NCBI RefSeq assembly: GCF_001522545.3
Contig: NC_031768.1
Span: 88,782,431 to 88,846,430, forward strand
Direction: 5' to 3'
Source: Parus major
Taxonomy: Eukaryota > Chordata > Aves > Passeriformes > Paridae
DNA: 64,000 nt
Shown here: positions 26,031 to 40,000 of the stretch, in pieces
How positions within the stretch are numbered: the first letter of the stretch is position 1
Layout: each line of letters begins with the position of its first letter
Program-made: the position numbers and the translations under genes
Notes under the pieces: model-generated
Told to the model about the DNA's origin: nothing
Databases searched by the model: none
The model's input: only the letters and a program-made list of their open reading frames with translations

Positions 26031-29000
26031 ATGTGACCGGCCCCGAATTCAGAGCCTGGCTTTGCAGCCAATTGTCACGGAGCCTTTCCTGTTGGGGAGC
26101 CGTGTCGTGAGCGCAAGGACACGCTGGCATCGTCAGGCACGTGGGGATCAGCACCTGCAGGGCTTCAACAATTCCTGCCCACCGCGTTAGGGGCATCCTG
26201 ACTCCATATTCTGCCGGCTTGCTGGAGCTGCCGCTCGCACCTGCAATCCTGTATGGGGCGCTCCCTAACCTTTATTTTTGGCTTCTCATAACTTTGGTAT
26301 AAATGCTGTCGTCCTTTAGTGCAGCCTAAAGGTGCGAAAGGCAGCAGCAAATGTAATTTCATTAATCTGAAAATGGCTTTGGTGCATGTCTTCTTTGCGT
26401 CATCCATGGGACTGGCTACAAACCAAACTGTGATGTTCTTAACCTTTTCAGCAAGATGAGAGCGATACTGTTGGGCTGTGGAAAGGCAAGAGATTTCTCT
26501 CTCATGGGTTAACCCTCCTATGGTCTTCTATTGAAAATACACCTAGGAAACGCGTCAGATCCCATGGTGTAGGGATGCACTTCCAAGTCCAAGAGTGTTA
26601 CTTGCAAAGCAATTAGAAGGGTTTTACAGGCGGAGGATAAACTTTCAGGAGCCACAGTTTTTTAAAGTCAGCCTGCAGTCTCCAGTTGTAGTGACTCTGA
26701 CCCCAGAAGCTTTCCACAAGTTGCGGGTTTTGTTTTCAAGGCTGAGAGATTTCCTGGTGGGGGGTCACTTGTTGTCTTTGGAGGAAAAGTTGCAAAGCTC
26801 AGCAAAACGAGCCAGCGTGCCTTGTGCTGCCATTTTAATCTCTGGGCCCGTGTGTGATTTCTGCCAAGAGAAAAAACTAAACAATTGTCAGTTCTGTTTG
26901 TCTCGAACCAGGGTTCAGCTCACCCTTCCTTATGTCAGAGTCCCAAGAAGTATCATTAAGGCTAAAATAAACCACTTGCAATCTGCTGAAAGATGGAGAA
27001 TTCAACACAAAGATTTTGCCTTTCGGCCTGGAATATCACGCTCTGCAGACCAGGAGACTTTATGACTCTATCTCGCCTCTTAACAGGACATGGCATGACC
27101 TGTCCTAGGGGACTTCAAACTGGCAGCACTGGGAGACGTGTGGCTTCCCCTCTCTACCCTGTAGAGTCCAAGGCTCCTGACCCCTACAGCTCCTTTCTCA
27201 CCCACTGCTCTCTGTAGATGCACAGGTCCCTCTGCCAGGGCCAGCAGCCCTCTAGCATGTGCTGGAGGGAGGACACTACGAAACTCATCTTCTCCCAGAG
27301 AGGAGAGTTCAGGCAACAGGAGGAGGTAAAGCAGATAAGGGGCATGCCTGGTTCCTCAGAGCAATGTGACCCATGGCACCAAAGATGGTGTTCTGCAAAC
27401 CAAGGTAGCTGTGGCAGCTGCAAATAAATTTTGTGTCATTTGGTGTCATGGATATTTTCATTGATTGGAATATCAGTGCATTGTCCCTCTCTAGTTGTTT
27501 TGGTTTCGTGGCAAAAAAGAGGCTCTTCATATAGTCCAAATTTTCCAATGCAGAGTTATGTTCTTCTTAAAGTGCTTTCCCTGATTAGATGTACAATATG
27601 GTATCTTACCAAACACTACACATTTTCCCTCTTTTTTAATATGAGAATTCAAGTTTGCTAATTGTTATACATTATTCTTATCTTAATTTCATCTCACTGT
27701 TTTGAGGCTCTTTCTGTGATTTAGCAATGGTAAACCTTTGTTCAAATCTTTGCCTTCAAAATATGGTACTGCTTGACTTGGTGCTATTTGCAGAAATTTG
27801 AAGTCAAAGATCAGCTCCAATACTCAAGCTGCTAATGAAAGTAAACAATCCTAGCAGACAGATAAAATCTCTTTGTTTGATATACCTTCCTATTGACAGG
27901 AAAATATCCACTGCACGAGTTTGGGAATTACTTTTAAATCACACACTCCTCTCATGTTAATACCATCTGAGATCAATTTGCATTTATGAGAGTGGCATGA
28001 AAAAAGCCTTATGGAATCAAAACATGTTTCACCTATCCCTTTCAGCACTTACTAAGTCAGTTATCTCAGCAAAGAAATAAATTAGGTTAGTTTGACATGA
28101 TTTGTTCTGGACAAATGCAGAGTGCCTGCTGCTCATCACTTGACTGTTATTTAGTTGCTTGCGCACTGTTTCATTACTTTTCCAGATAACAAATGGAGGT
28201 TGGCTGACTTATAACACTTCACTCAGACCCTTTGATGAAGATGAGTATCCCATTTTCCCTTTTCATTACACCTGGATCTTGTTCTTGAAAGGCAGCATGT
28301 ACTTTGGAAGAAAGAACCGATCACTCTTAAGAGGCAGTATTCTCATCCAGATACACCATGAATCTGAACCAGTGGAAGTGATCTTTCCTTATATATGCCA
28401 CAGTACTCTGGCATGAGGAGGCAGCAAGGGCTAGATGCTCCCTAAGGGACAGGGATCCAAGTGCCACAACACAGAGAGGGGAGAGGCAGAGCAGGGACCT
28501 CATCGGCCAGGGCCCCATCCCATGAGCAAGACAAGCCTGGATATGGAATCAACAGAGTCCAGATTGGTGGACAAGTCAATAGCAATGGGATAGATCTGAG
28601 ATCAACATAAATTAGTGACTCAGGTCTGGTGATGGCAGTCAGGGACACACACAGTCCTGTCAGCAGCAGGCAAGTCCCCAGCAGTAAGGCAGATCTGAGG
28701 TCTGGCCAGGAATCTGGCCAGCCGATCCAGGCCAAAGGGATACAGACAGGGCTGCCACATGGCTGTAGCTCCAGCTCAAGTAGAGCTGAGGACCAGAGCC
28801 TCACCTGAAATGCAGCTGCCTTGTGACGGGGAAGAGAGGCCTTGCTGAATCCTCCCTGAAGCCCTGATGCCAAAGTCACTGGAGGGAAGAGGGGCAGCCC
28901 TCAGCTGTGCTGTTCCTAGGCTGCCCATGAGCCCAGGGTGCCAAACCTCCAGAAAAGGGGATGATGCTCTCAGACCTTTGTCTCTGGCTGTGTGGAGGGC

Positions 29001-31006
29001 ACATGTTTTGTAAAAGGACCCACTTTTCCAGTACAAATAAAGCCCAGGATTTTGAGTATCTCAAGGGAAGGAGGAACTGTGCTGGATGAGAGGCTCACAA
29101 GAATGTGGTTTTGAGTTTTTTGTTGACTTTTTTTTTTTTTTTTCTCTATAGCACAAAACCAGAAAATCTCATTTCTATCGGGAACAAAATAACAACAAAA
29201 AAACCCAACCCCAAACCAGTAAAGAAACTACATTTTCCCTGGTAACCATGGCTGCAAAACCATCCAGGATAGAGGATATTACAAAGGAATTCCCTAAATC
29301 ATACTAACTTAGAAAGAGAGATAGTATAAATGTATAACAAACCAAATTGTTTGGAAACCTGATGATTTAAAATTACTGTTTGCATATGTAGTCTCTGTAT
29401 TATGTAAGCTCCTCTGCGAGTTAATAGATGCTCAGCTGGCTTCTGCAGAGATAATACCACATTTTCAGACTGCTGAAAATGCAGTGTGAAGAATAATGAG
29501 AAGTGAAATGTAGACAGGCTTTAAAGATGTCTGATAGAACGTGCTCCGACTTTTCTTATAGGTGGGCAAAGTGTTTGAGAATATGCTGCTTGAATGAGAA
29601 TTGTCTCTGACTTGTATCATATTTGCTTGTGTTAGGTATTTAACATTTATATTTGATAGTAGTTAATAAAAGCAGAGAGGTTTAAGAGGTTTCAAAATAG
29701 ATGATGTAATGACACAATTATGCCCTTTTTGCTTTTTTCTTCAGTAGGCCTTGCTCTTCAAGACAGTTTAAAGCGCTATGTTAAGAGAGAATTCCAGATG
29801 TGCCCTTGATTTATACTTTTGGCTTCCAAATTTTCAGACCAACACAGAATAATGAATTGCCTTGCATGGATTTCTCTTCCCACAGGCTCTGATGGTTCTC
29901 TTCAGGTGCATGCAGTACCTATGTTGAGTGTCTAGATGGAAACTGAAGTCAAGGTGCAACCTCCACATTTGCAGCACTTCCTTACAGGTAATTGCTGAAA
30001 GTATTTTTCCAATGCTCTTTTCTCCCCTCGTGATTTCCATCTTCTCCATGTATGCAAAACAATTCCTTCCCCCAATACATTAACCATTACCATCTGCACC
30101 CTCACACAAATCTTTTTACAGTGATGCTGGTAAAGCCAGAAGTACATTGACGGGGACCCTAAGCACCAGGAAATCTTGGTGAAGTAGAAAAAGTTTTGGA
30201 TGAAAAGATGATAAACCTTATGCCTTCACTTTCCATCTCCCACAGACAAAATATTATGCTCACACTGTAAGACAAAATGTTAAGTGTAGCACTTTGGAGT
30301 AACTACATCACATCTTCACCTTGTGGCAGGGAAGTGGAGGATCTGTGGCATATTCTGGAGTATTCTGCTTTGTGGAAACCAGAAATTCCTTGTGGCTACG
30401 GAGGTACACCCTTCCTCGGTGACACAACTAGCGAGATCTGTTTGTTAAATTTAAAAAAGGGTCAGTCTTAAATTTCCTGTCACCGTAATTCACGGCTTGT
30501 GTGACATTCTGCTCTGAACCACCTCTATAACAGCATCTGAAATACGTTTTCGCACGGGGAAATTTCCAAGGCTTCCTCAGATGGACACTGAGAGGTATCT
30601 TTGGAGGGTATTTGCAGCGAGAAGGGATAACAGTGAAGTAAGCGAGTAGAAAAAATTGAGGCGAGGCGAGCTGGAAGACGAGTGAGAGCGCCGGGAGCAG
30701 CTCCTGAGGGAGCGGGCTGGGGCTGCCGAGGCACTGCTGCGCTCACTGGAGGCGGTGGAGGGTGTCCCCTGCAGCCCTGAGGGAGGCGGGGGCAGAGGCT
30801 GCTCCCTCGCGGAGAGCCCGAAGGGCACAGCAGCCGCGCTGCCGTTCCGTGCGGCGGGGCAGGGAAAGGGAGGAGATAGAGGAGAAGAAGGAGGAGGAGG
30901 AGGAAGAGGCGGGCGGAGGAGGCCGCGTTCCGCCCCTCCCCTCAGGGCGGCCCGAGCAAAACCGACCCCGACGGCGGCGTCGCTCCCGCCCCTTCCCGCT
31001 GCTGCG
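25756..31006. other. Intergenic region between the divergent SIDT1 and SPICE1 starts
   Basis: Apart from the two promoter islands, the 26.0-30.6 kb interval is AT-rich. Two blocks differ in composition: about 27060-27430 and a GC-richer block at about 28400-29060 that ends near an AATAAA (about 29035). They may be decayed retroelement pieces, but no family was recognised. Runs of T occur at about 29128-29143. Open frames such as 26595-27065 show no family resemblance. Confidence 0.5.
30855..30912 (+). repeat. Purine (GGA/GAA)n tract in SPICE1 promoter or 5' UTR
   Basis: Nearly uninterrupted purines (GGAGGAGGAGGAGGAAGAGG and similar) about 100-150 nt upstream of the ATG. This kind of mirror-symmetric purine tract can form triplex or G-rich structures. 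It is seen directly; any function is inferred. Confidence 0.75.
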
Positions 31007-31090
31007 ATGTCGCTGCTCCGCGGGCCGCGGCCCCGCACCGCCGGCAAGAAGGGCCCCAGAAAGCCGGCGGCGGCTAGGCGGGACTGGGAT
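31007..31090 (+). CDS. SPICE1: SPICE1 coding exon 1
   Basis: Residues 1-28, a basic N-terminus starting [20 protein letters not shown]. The donor is GTAAGT in phase 0. The N-terminus diverges from human apart from its basic character and the closing WD. Confidence 0.92.
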
Positions 31091-34000
31091 GTAAGTGATC
31101 CCCGCTGCCGGGCGGCCTCCGCTGGGAAAAAGGCCTGGGAGGGTCCGTGCCCACGGCTGGGGGAGCCTCCGCCCTCCGTAGGGGCTGTGCAAGACCCCGG
31201 GTTGTGTGTGGGTTCGGGCGGGCAGACACGCCGTGTGCGAGGGGGACACGGCCCCTCTGGTTTCCTTGTCCTGGTAGAAGTCAGGCCCCCTGCATCTCCT
31301 GGGAGAGGAGCGCTCAGGTTTGGTGGAGCTGTCGTTTTTGGTGGCTGCCTCGCCGAGGGTGGAACGCTGCAGTGCCATAAAAGTGCACAGCAGTACCGTG
31401 TTAGGCTAATTATACTGCAATTTAAAAGTTGTTTGGGTTGTCTTTTTTTGAAATAAAACTTTTTTTAAAAAAAGTTTGCCCTCAGTCGCGGTTTTTGACG
31501 TGTTCCTTGGTTCCTGTTCGCAGAGTACCGTCCACGATTTGACAGTGCACCGTGCAACTCCTGAGGATATTGTAAGTTTAATAGCAGTCACTGCTCTGTC
31601 CCTGTGGCAAGAACATTTAGCTGGTTGTCTGACATAAAAAGCGCTTACCATGCTCACGGGGATATTTTCTGCCAATGTTTAATCTCTCTTTCAAACTTCT
31701 GAAGATGTTGGATCTTTAGTGCTAGTTTTTGTTTATGAACATCCCCAGGTCTGGCAGTTGGTGTTTTTCAGTTTCTTGTTCCCACTGCGAAGTAGTAGCC
31801 ACAGTGTTTATTTCAATCAATTGCATGCCATCATAAGAGGTAAATACATAGTAATACATACATATATACATGAAAGGTCAGTGGATTAGTTGAAGGCCTT
31901 ATCTCTGCTGGGAAGGACTGAAATACGTGTTTTATCTGAGGAGCCTCTCTAATTCTGAAAATACTCAAATTTCATTTAAACAATATAAGAGAATTTCTTT
32001 ATATTGAATGATCTGTTTATTGCAAAGTATGTGAATTCTTTGCAATAAATAGATCATGTGTGTTAATGTTTATTTAATGGCATTGTATTTAAATGTGTGT
32101 TTGCATTTTCTTGATAGCATTACTTATGAGGATGGAAGAGGTAGTATGAGCTATTATTATAAGTTTTGACAGGTTTGTCAGGACAGATGGTCATGGGAGC
32201 AGAGAAAGACTTGATTTTACAAATGTTTGGCTTAATAGCTTCTAGAGACTTTAGCAAGCACTTCGCACATTTAATTTCTTAAATTTGTATTTAATTTTTC
32301 TTTATACATAATTGTTAGAAGAAGGGAGACACTATGTGTGCTGACTGACAGTGTTAAATCAGGAAAATACAGTATGTCTTTTCATGCACCTTACAGGTGC
32401 TAGTGTTTGGGTTTTGCCTCCCTTTACAGCTGAGAAAACTATTGCTGAGTCAATGGTGTAGGGCAGACAGAAATTGAGGCTTTCCCCATTCACCTTTGGA
32501 GCTGCTTTAAATGTGGCTGGTACTGATGGCATTTTACACTTGTTTATGAGGTTGTCATTGGCACTACTGTGAAGTTAACATAAATAATGTTCGGTGCATG
32601 AAAAAATCAAGAAGAACTTGTTAGCTTTGCCCTGGAAATTTTGCTTAAGATTGATTCTTGGAATTATTTCTTTCATGTTTCTGTAGCTCCGTCGCCGTGA
32701 AATACACAAATCAAAAAACAAAGCACTGGCACATCTGGAACTCCAGGAGAAAGCACTGAACAGAAAATGGAAGAAGCAAAAGCAGCTGGATGCGGATTCA
32801 TTGGAGAAAAGGAAATTGGCTCTGATGCGTGAGGTAAGAGCTAAATTTGCACTTGAAGCCTGCTGCAGGTGATCTGCCGCACTACTGGAAAACTGTTCTT
32901 GCACGTGGAAGCCACAGTTGCTCCTCTTGTGGGATAGCTTGATTTCACATGTGCATATGCTCTGTCTGCTGCATGTATGCAGTGATTGGAGTGAACTGTC
33001 TGACAAACCAGCTGTTGCAGAATTGCACATTTGACCCAGGTTGTCTGGCTGTGCCCTCTGTAATTCTGTAAGCCTCTCTTCATCTGAACAGGAACTGTTT
33101 GCAGAGTTCAACTGTTGGAAAAAGTATGTGTATTCTTTGGGTTCTTATTGTCAGCTTGCCTTTTCTTCCTCATGTCTAACGTTTTTTCTTTGACGCAAAC
33201 ATAAACATTTCTCTTGTCAGGGAGGTACACTGCTTATTTAAACAGAGAAAGTGTGGTGTCAAGAGGGCTGAAAAGTTGAGGCAAGATGTTGTTAAGGGAG
33301 AAAAATTGACACAACAAAGATGGATGAGCTATGGCTGACAAGCTTGTCACCTGAGGATTGAAAAGCTTGTTCTCTTAGCATTCTAAAGCACTCTGACTGT
33401 AAATATATTATTGAATTTGCTTTCGAGTATTGAACTGTAGCAATAAACCTAAGCCTAGTTAACAGAGAGAGTAGCTGTCACTGAATAGTGGTGGTAGATC
33501 TCCTTTTTCATGTGGCAGGTCACTCCTTGCCATGTGTTGTGAAAACTAATCTGAAAATTAGCTGTCAGACCTCTGTACTCGAACAGACTGTGAATTGTTC
33601 CTGCTGGTAAAGAATGATCATGAGCAATGTTCACTTAGAAGTCAAAATAAACATGATCTGGTAGATCTGTAAATGTGCAGTGGACTAACCATCGCAAACT
33701 TAATTGTTATGTCTTTTGTAATTTTTCAGAAGTCTCTTTCTGATCTCTGAGAACATTCAAGCAAATGGAGAATGAAAAAAAAAAAAAAAAAAAAGCAAGT
33801 TGGAGAAACAAGTGGAAGTACTTAGAATTAAAAATCACCACCTAGTTTTTTATTTGTCCCCTGTTTCTCTGCAGTCACGGTAGAATTTTTGTGTTATGGG
33901 TGTCTTGCTAATCAAGCCTCAGATTTGGACTTTTGTTACTTTGGTACTTTTCTGCCATACATTTTTCAGCAGAGTATTCAGAAAGCACTGTGAACCTCTA

Positions 34001-37000
34001 GATGACTTTCCCTAATGCAGCCTAGTTTCAATAATACTTCTGTGCAGAAATAAGTTATGTGTCACAAAAGGCAGATTAGACCATGTTTTCTAAGATTTTG
34101 CTGGACTACCTATTATGTGACATCATTCTTTTGCAGATGTGAAACTCATGTTTAGGAAATAGTCTTCTATATTTGTTTATGTTTCTAATGAATATGCACA
34201 AATCTCAATTCCTTCTGAGTGGTTTTTCCCTTTATAGTTTAGAGATTACTTTATTCAGTTTACTCTGTGTCTACTTCTGAATCTTTTAAAAGGAAGACAA
34301 AAGGAAATGATGCCAGGCAAGATGAAACAGATCTGGCTGTTGCTGTTTCAAACACTGCCGTCTTGTGTGTAAAGAAAAAGAAAACAGATAGGGGAGAGTT
34401 AACATTTTCACCTCTCCCTAACTTAAATCTTGTTAATTGCTTAACAACTCTGTTGTTAAGAGAAACTGTGGAGACTCTGTGTCTCCCAGTAGAGCACAAC
34501 CACTGAGAACTGTTTCCTTGTCTCTGTTACCTTGGTGATCTTTTTCTTTTAGTGCTGTGAGTCTAACTTTCTAAGCCTCTTGGATCCTGCTCATCTGCAA
34601 AGGACTCAGAGACAAAAGCTAAGAAGGTGCTGCTGCCATTAGAGTAGTTTCTCATGTAGTTGTGTATTGAACAGAAAGACGTTACAAGAGTTATAAAATG
34701 GATAAACAAAGTTTTGATATTTTGGGGATTTGTCTGCCTAAAAATCAGAATGAAAAGATAATATGAGCTCACTCTGAAACTTAGGACTGTGAATATGTAG
34801 GTACCACACTGATTGGTCCTGTAACAACTTATTTTTAAAATAATGTTAATGCATGGCACCAAAGAGTAGAGGTAAATGGATTATGGTAGTGGAGAGATTT
34901 TAGGATGAGTCCGGTTAATTTTGCTTTGATAAAAATCTGAAAGATGAGGGAAGGTGATTTTTAATGAAAGTTGTGGGTGATACTAAACTGGGACAAGGCA
35001 CACTGCTTAGTGAATTCTTCCAGGGCATATAAAAGGGCCTAAAGGGGCTACAAGATGATACCACTTTTTTTTTCTCATCACAAGCAAAAGTGAGCTAATC
35101 TACCTTGGGAGCAATGCTCTAAAAATGTTCATAACGTGTTCAGCAGGAGGGTAGAGCTTAGGAACCTGCTGATGCCTAAAAAGATCTAGTGAGGAGGATA
35201 AAAACAAACTAATCAGGATAATTTTTGTCTGATTATACACATCACTCCAATTTTAATTGCTTGCAGGAAATGAGTCATAAACGTTTTTCCTTTTTTTCTT
35301 TCTGTATTTTTTTCTTTTGCTGATCTGGTATAATAACTTTATCTAAAAACCTGCTTTGTTTTGATGTCAGATGGCTACATGGAAAGACTAGATTTAGTTT
35401 GTATCAGATGGGAAAATTGAATAGTGGTCTAGAAAAGGAGATACGTGAAGTGCTTGAAAGATGAATATTCACTGATTTGCTAAATTATTATGAAAAGTCT
35501 AATTTACTGCAGTGTAATGCAAGTGTGCTGGTTTTGCATTTGCAAGCTCAAAAGACTAGAAAAACATGGAAACTCAGATATGTAGGGAAACTTTGTGACA
35601 TAAGCAAGCATGTAGTAAAATAGGGGGTTGAGGAGAAATAAGAGAAATGCTATTGCCTGGAATTTTTTGCATGAGGCTAAATGTAAGCCAGCAAACTTAC
35701 CAATGGACACTGAAAAGAACTCTGAGATAACAGCATAGAGTACTGTGAAGCCATTTCAGAACAATTTCTTATGATTCCTGGATGAGCAAAACTTGTCAGT
35801 CAATTTTCAAATTTTGAGTAGGAGGGCATACATGAGTCTTTTCTGTGTGGTCTTCTAAAGTATTCATAGTGTCTGGATCAGTTTGATGAACGATGATGAA
35901 GCAAGGTCACATATTTCTCCTCTCAGGTGTTTAAGAATACCTACCTTCTCCCCAGGTTGCAGGATATAATTTTGCTAGTTTTCAATTTCCTGCTTTTGAA
36001 TGAAGCCAGGAGTCAGTGAGGAGCTTTAAATTGTGTTCTGCTCATAAAGTCCCATCCCCAGTCAGCTCCAATTGGCTCATGGTAGCTGGATGCCTCTTGC
36101 TTTGCATTCCAAGGCATCCTTCCTTAGGAGGCATCTCTTGTGATGGACTTGAAATACTAGAGAGAGAATTTGAATACAGAAGCTGTATCTTCTGGAGATT
36201 CCCAGAATGTCTTTGATGCCAGATGTAGTCAGCTGTGTTTACCTCTACTGGAACTTTTGGTGGTATATGGCTTAATTTTTAGGTAGGATTTTCAGGAGGC
36301 AAGACTGAGTGGAACAAGTCTGCCTGAATTAGTTTGAATCTCATCAAATAGTACATGTTTTGGATGTCAGATGTAGGTAAGTATTCTATGACTTAACATT
36401 GAGATCAAATGATTTGAGGATGCGGGTTTTTTTAATTGCTAGATAAGTCATTGTTTTGATGAGCATGTCATAAATACCCAGCTTCTTGTGTCAGGCTGGG
36501 AGGAGAAGAGGGAGTGAAAGGATTTGTTCTAAAGAGAGTCAGTGCTGATGGGGGCCTCAGAAGTAATAACTGTTTAATTTTTCAGAAAAACTATGAATTC
36601 TATTTAGTCAGAATGAAGTATGGTGTTCTGATCCGTCTTATTTCGGATCTAATTGCACAATACCAGCTTCGCAAACATTTTCATGTTGCTGTTCTCTTGG
36701 TAACTATTTAGAGGAACAATACCAGAAAAAAAAGGTTCAGTCTGCTCAGTGTAAAGTTTGCTTATACACTGTACTTTCAGATTCTGTCTGATCAGTACCA
36801 TTTGCAAGATGTATTGGAACGATCTGGTCAGGTTATGGCTGTGGCAAAAGACTTGCTTGAGGATGCTCCTCGCACACGAACAGGTAGAACATCTCATCTA
36901 TATGTGGTAGCACATTTAAGATTATCTCCTTCCTTTCCATGAATAGTCTTGCTTTGAAAAGAGTTCTTTTTAACTGCTTTCATCTCATTGTCTAACACAG

Positions 37001-40000
37001 TATGACTGATCCTGTTCATGTTGGATGAAACACAGGTGAGGCTATCTCCTCCAGTGGCAGGGGAGAGTGACTGATGGCTGGTTATTCCACTGCATTGGAC
37101 CACTGTGGAATTTCACATAACTGCAGACAAGCTGTTTGAGCTGCTGCAGTGGTTCTGATTCTCATTGCTGTATGAGCTAACTGTGCTCTTGGATATGGCT
37201 GAAGATTTATCACCAATTCCTGAATGGTGATCTTTTCCTTTTCTTAAATTGTCTTGTGGATCCTTGTACTGCTAGAAGGCAGGACTGGCTGTGTATGAAA
37301 TCTTAAACCTTGGGGTTTTTCTCTGTTGGCTGCCATTCTCTCTCGTTCCTAGTGAGTGTTTGATCCTGCAAGCTGCTTCTGCACAAGTGTATTTATGCAG
37401 TGGGAAAGACAAAAGCTGGGTATGTGTCTCAGTGTATTAAATTAGCCCTATGGTTGGTCTTTGGTTGTTGTTTAAAGTGTCATCCCTGTGACCCTTTTTT
37501 TTTTTTTTTGTGAAGTACAGGAGCTTGATTTTCAGTACAAAGTGCTGCAACATAAGTACAGACCAAGCCCTCTGTGTTCTTCCCTGTGTTAATTCCTCTA
37601 GGTATTCCTAATGTAACAATGGCTCCTAACTGTGACCTAGAATCATCTCAAGGACCCATTGTACAAAAAAGTCATCCTCCCAGTCAGCTTTCTACCCTTA
37701 GTGAATCTGTCATGGATTTCCAGGTAATGTGTATTTTATTCCATGCATGCATTTCCTGTGGCTTTTTTGTTTGTACAAAATAAGACTATTCAAAGATAAG
37801 AGCTTCCAAGCAGAACTAAATTGGTTTTTGTTGATAACATTCATAGAATACAAGGTTAAACAGAGGTGAGACTTTTGTGACTTTTTGTGAGACTTCTGTG
37901 AGACTCTGGGAATTGTGATTTTTTTATTTAACCCTTGGATATGAGAAACAGACATCATTATGTCTTGTAGAAGCTCTCTCACGTTAGCATGCCCTCCCTT
38001 TTAAGTTCTGGAATTCTCAGGAAGAGTACAATGTCTTTACTCTTTACAATGTCCAAGAGAAGAACTTCTGTGTCACTTTACTAATAGCTGCATTTCAGAA
38101 TATGTCTCTGATTTACCAATTAATGTCTGCATATATGGGGACACACATCCTTTTGTATCCCAGTTCACTCCACAGCCTTGATGACTCCTACAAGTTAAAT
38201 TTTTAATATTTTGCATTTATTCAGATTCATTGTAGACAATTTTTAAATTGTTGGAAATTTAATTTAGTTTGCCTTTGTGCTCTGCTTTCTTTTAATAACA
38301 TGTTGTACCAGGAATGCTCCCTGGGATTTGAGGACAGGCATGTGATGCTCCCAGAAAACTTCACTCTGATGAGGACCAAACAGGCTGTTGGGAGCAGCAA
38401 TGATGGTGTCATATTCCCATGGTTCTCTACTCCCATTTCCTACTATCGTGCACAAATATCTGTAATCTGAGTTGTGGTACTTCTGTGTTAGGTATTTTGG
38501 TGTGGCATTTGTTCTTCAGTTTTTATAATATGAGGAGTGAACTGCAGCACCTTTGTAAGCTGCAGGATAAGCTGAAATTTTAAAAAGAAACACGTACTGA
38601 TTGCCAAGCTTCTGTGAATTCTTATGTGCCTATGAAAATCACAGTTAAAGGAAATCTGGTGAAACCTGCCCTGAAGCTCAGAGTCCTGGTAGTTTGAGGA
38701 ACCCTAATTCCAAATTTTGTTGTTTGTATTTAGCTATAAATGTAATATGTAGGATTGTATTATGTTCTGGTTGCATTTTACACAGAGATGATAAATGTAA
38801 TTTTGCAGGTCTCATTATGAAGTTGTTTAGCTTGTAATGTCAAATGACTGAAATTTTACAAATGATATGGATTCAAGTTGCTTTTCCATATTTTGCCTGC
38901 TGTATTTCTGTTTTTGGTACAGCCTTAACAGCTTTCATTTTATCCTCTAGTTTGCATGGGTTTTCATATTTAATATAAATCATACAAAGAAAGTATTAGT
39001 TATTGAATTAGTCACTTGCTGTGTTATTTTCAGAGACAATTGTCATTATTAATATTTCTTAGGTATTAAAGTCCCCCAGAACTTCCTACAAAGGGGTGTG
39101 GATTTGGGTTTTTTTTCTGTGTAGTATTTTTATTTTAAGTATGTTTTGGAGGGGAGGACTAAAACAATTGTGTGGGTTTTTTTTTCTTGAAACAATTCCA
39201 TTAAATTGGTCTCTTAACTTCTTCTGAATTCTGTTTTGTTTTCTTTGTTATCTCTTGAAAAGGTTCTTAATGAAGAGGAGGAGGAAGCATTATCAGAAGA
39301 TGGACACCATGACGTTTTGGGTTTCAAATCCAGCATCAATTCTGACAGGTCAGTACAAATACATCCATTCAGGTTTCCACCTGCTTGGCACTGGAAACAG
39401 GTGGGAGTTTAAAGGGTGTTGAATGGGTATAGTTAAGTTAGTTCTTCTGTTTCCCTTTGCCCTCCTTTCCTGATCTTGGAATTCCAGGGAAAGGCCTTTT
39501 TTAGCATTGAGACTGGGAATGAAAGTGAGCAGGGAATTCACCTGAACAATTGCAGATAATTTTAGGAGCTCTTTCAACACAGATAATTTGGAATCATGCC
39601 CTTGTCCTGTTATAATTCACTGTTATTCATGTCTTGAATGTAGGCTGCTTCGGTTGTTGAGAGAAGAAAATTCCTTGGTGAATTCTCAGTTGTGGGTTGA
39701 AAATGATATGAGAAAAACCGCCTTACCACAGAAGTCAAATATGCCTTGCACTCCCACAGCTGTTTCTCCTTCATTGGATCAGTCAGGTGGGATTTGCCAA
39801 ATCACAGCAAGGTTGTTGGGTTGTTCATAGGATCCTGTCTGGCGTTGCTTTTCTGGGTGGGGGTGAGAGAAATGAATGCTAATTTGGCTCAGATGTATGT
39901 CCAGACTAAAAAAAAAGCTCTTCTAATAAAATTACTCTAGAACCTTATACTATTAAGAACATACCTGAAATATTTCACATGTGCTTTTTTTGTTTGTGTT

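Larger units (their letters stand above)
30655..31330 (+). promoter_or_regulatory. SPICE1: SPICE1 promoter CpG island
   Basis: A CpG-dense block spans the SPICE1 start, with Sp1-type boxes (CCGCCCCTCC near 30930 and CCGCCCCTTC near 30988). A purine-only tract built on GGA/GAA triplets lies at about 30855-30912, immediately upstream of the start codon region. Confidence 0.7.
31572..36780. other. SPICE1 introns 2 and 3
   Basis: Introns 31572-32686 and 32834-36780. They hold a near-perfect hairpin (32008-32057), a run of 20 A (33775-33794), and AT-rich unannotated DNA. No other gene or repeat family was recognised. Confidence 0.6.

Noticed and set aside
26595..27065. 156-codon frame between SIDT1 and SPICE1
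   Set aside because: No recognisable domain, promoter or splice context. A CxxC-like cluster (CDFCQEKKLNNCQFC) was noted but is isolated.
33775..33794. Run of 20 A as the tail of a processed retrocopy
   Set aside because: No coding-like sequence precedes it and no flanking duplication was found. The same applies to the 24-T run at 46299-46322.
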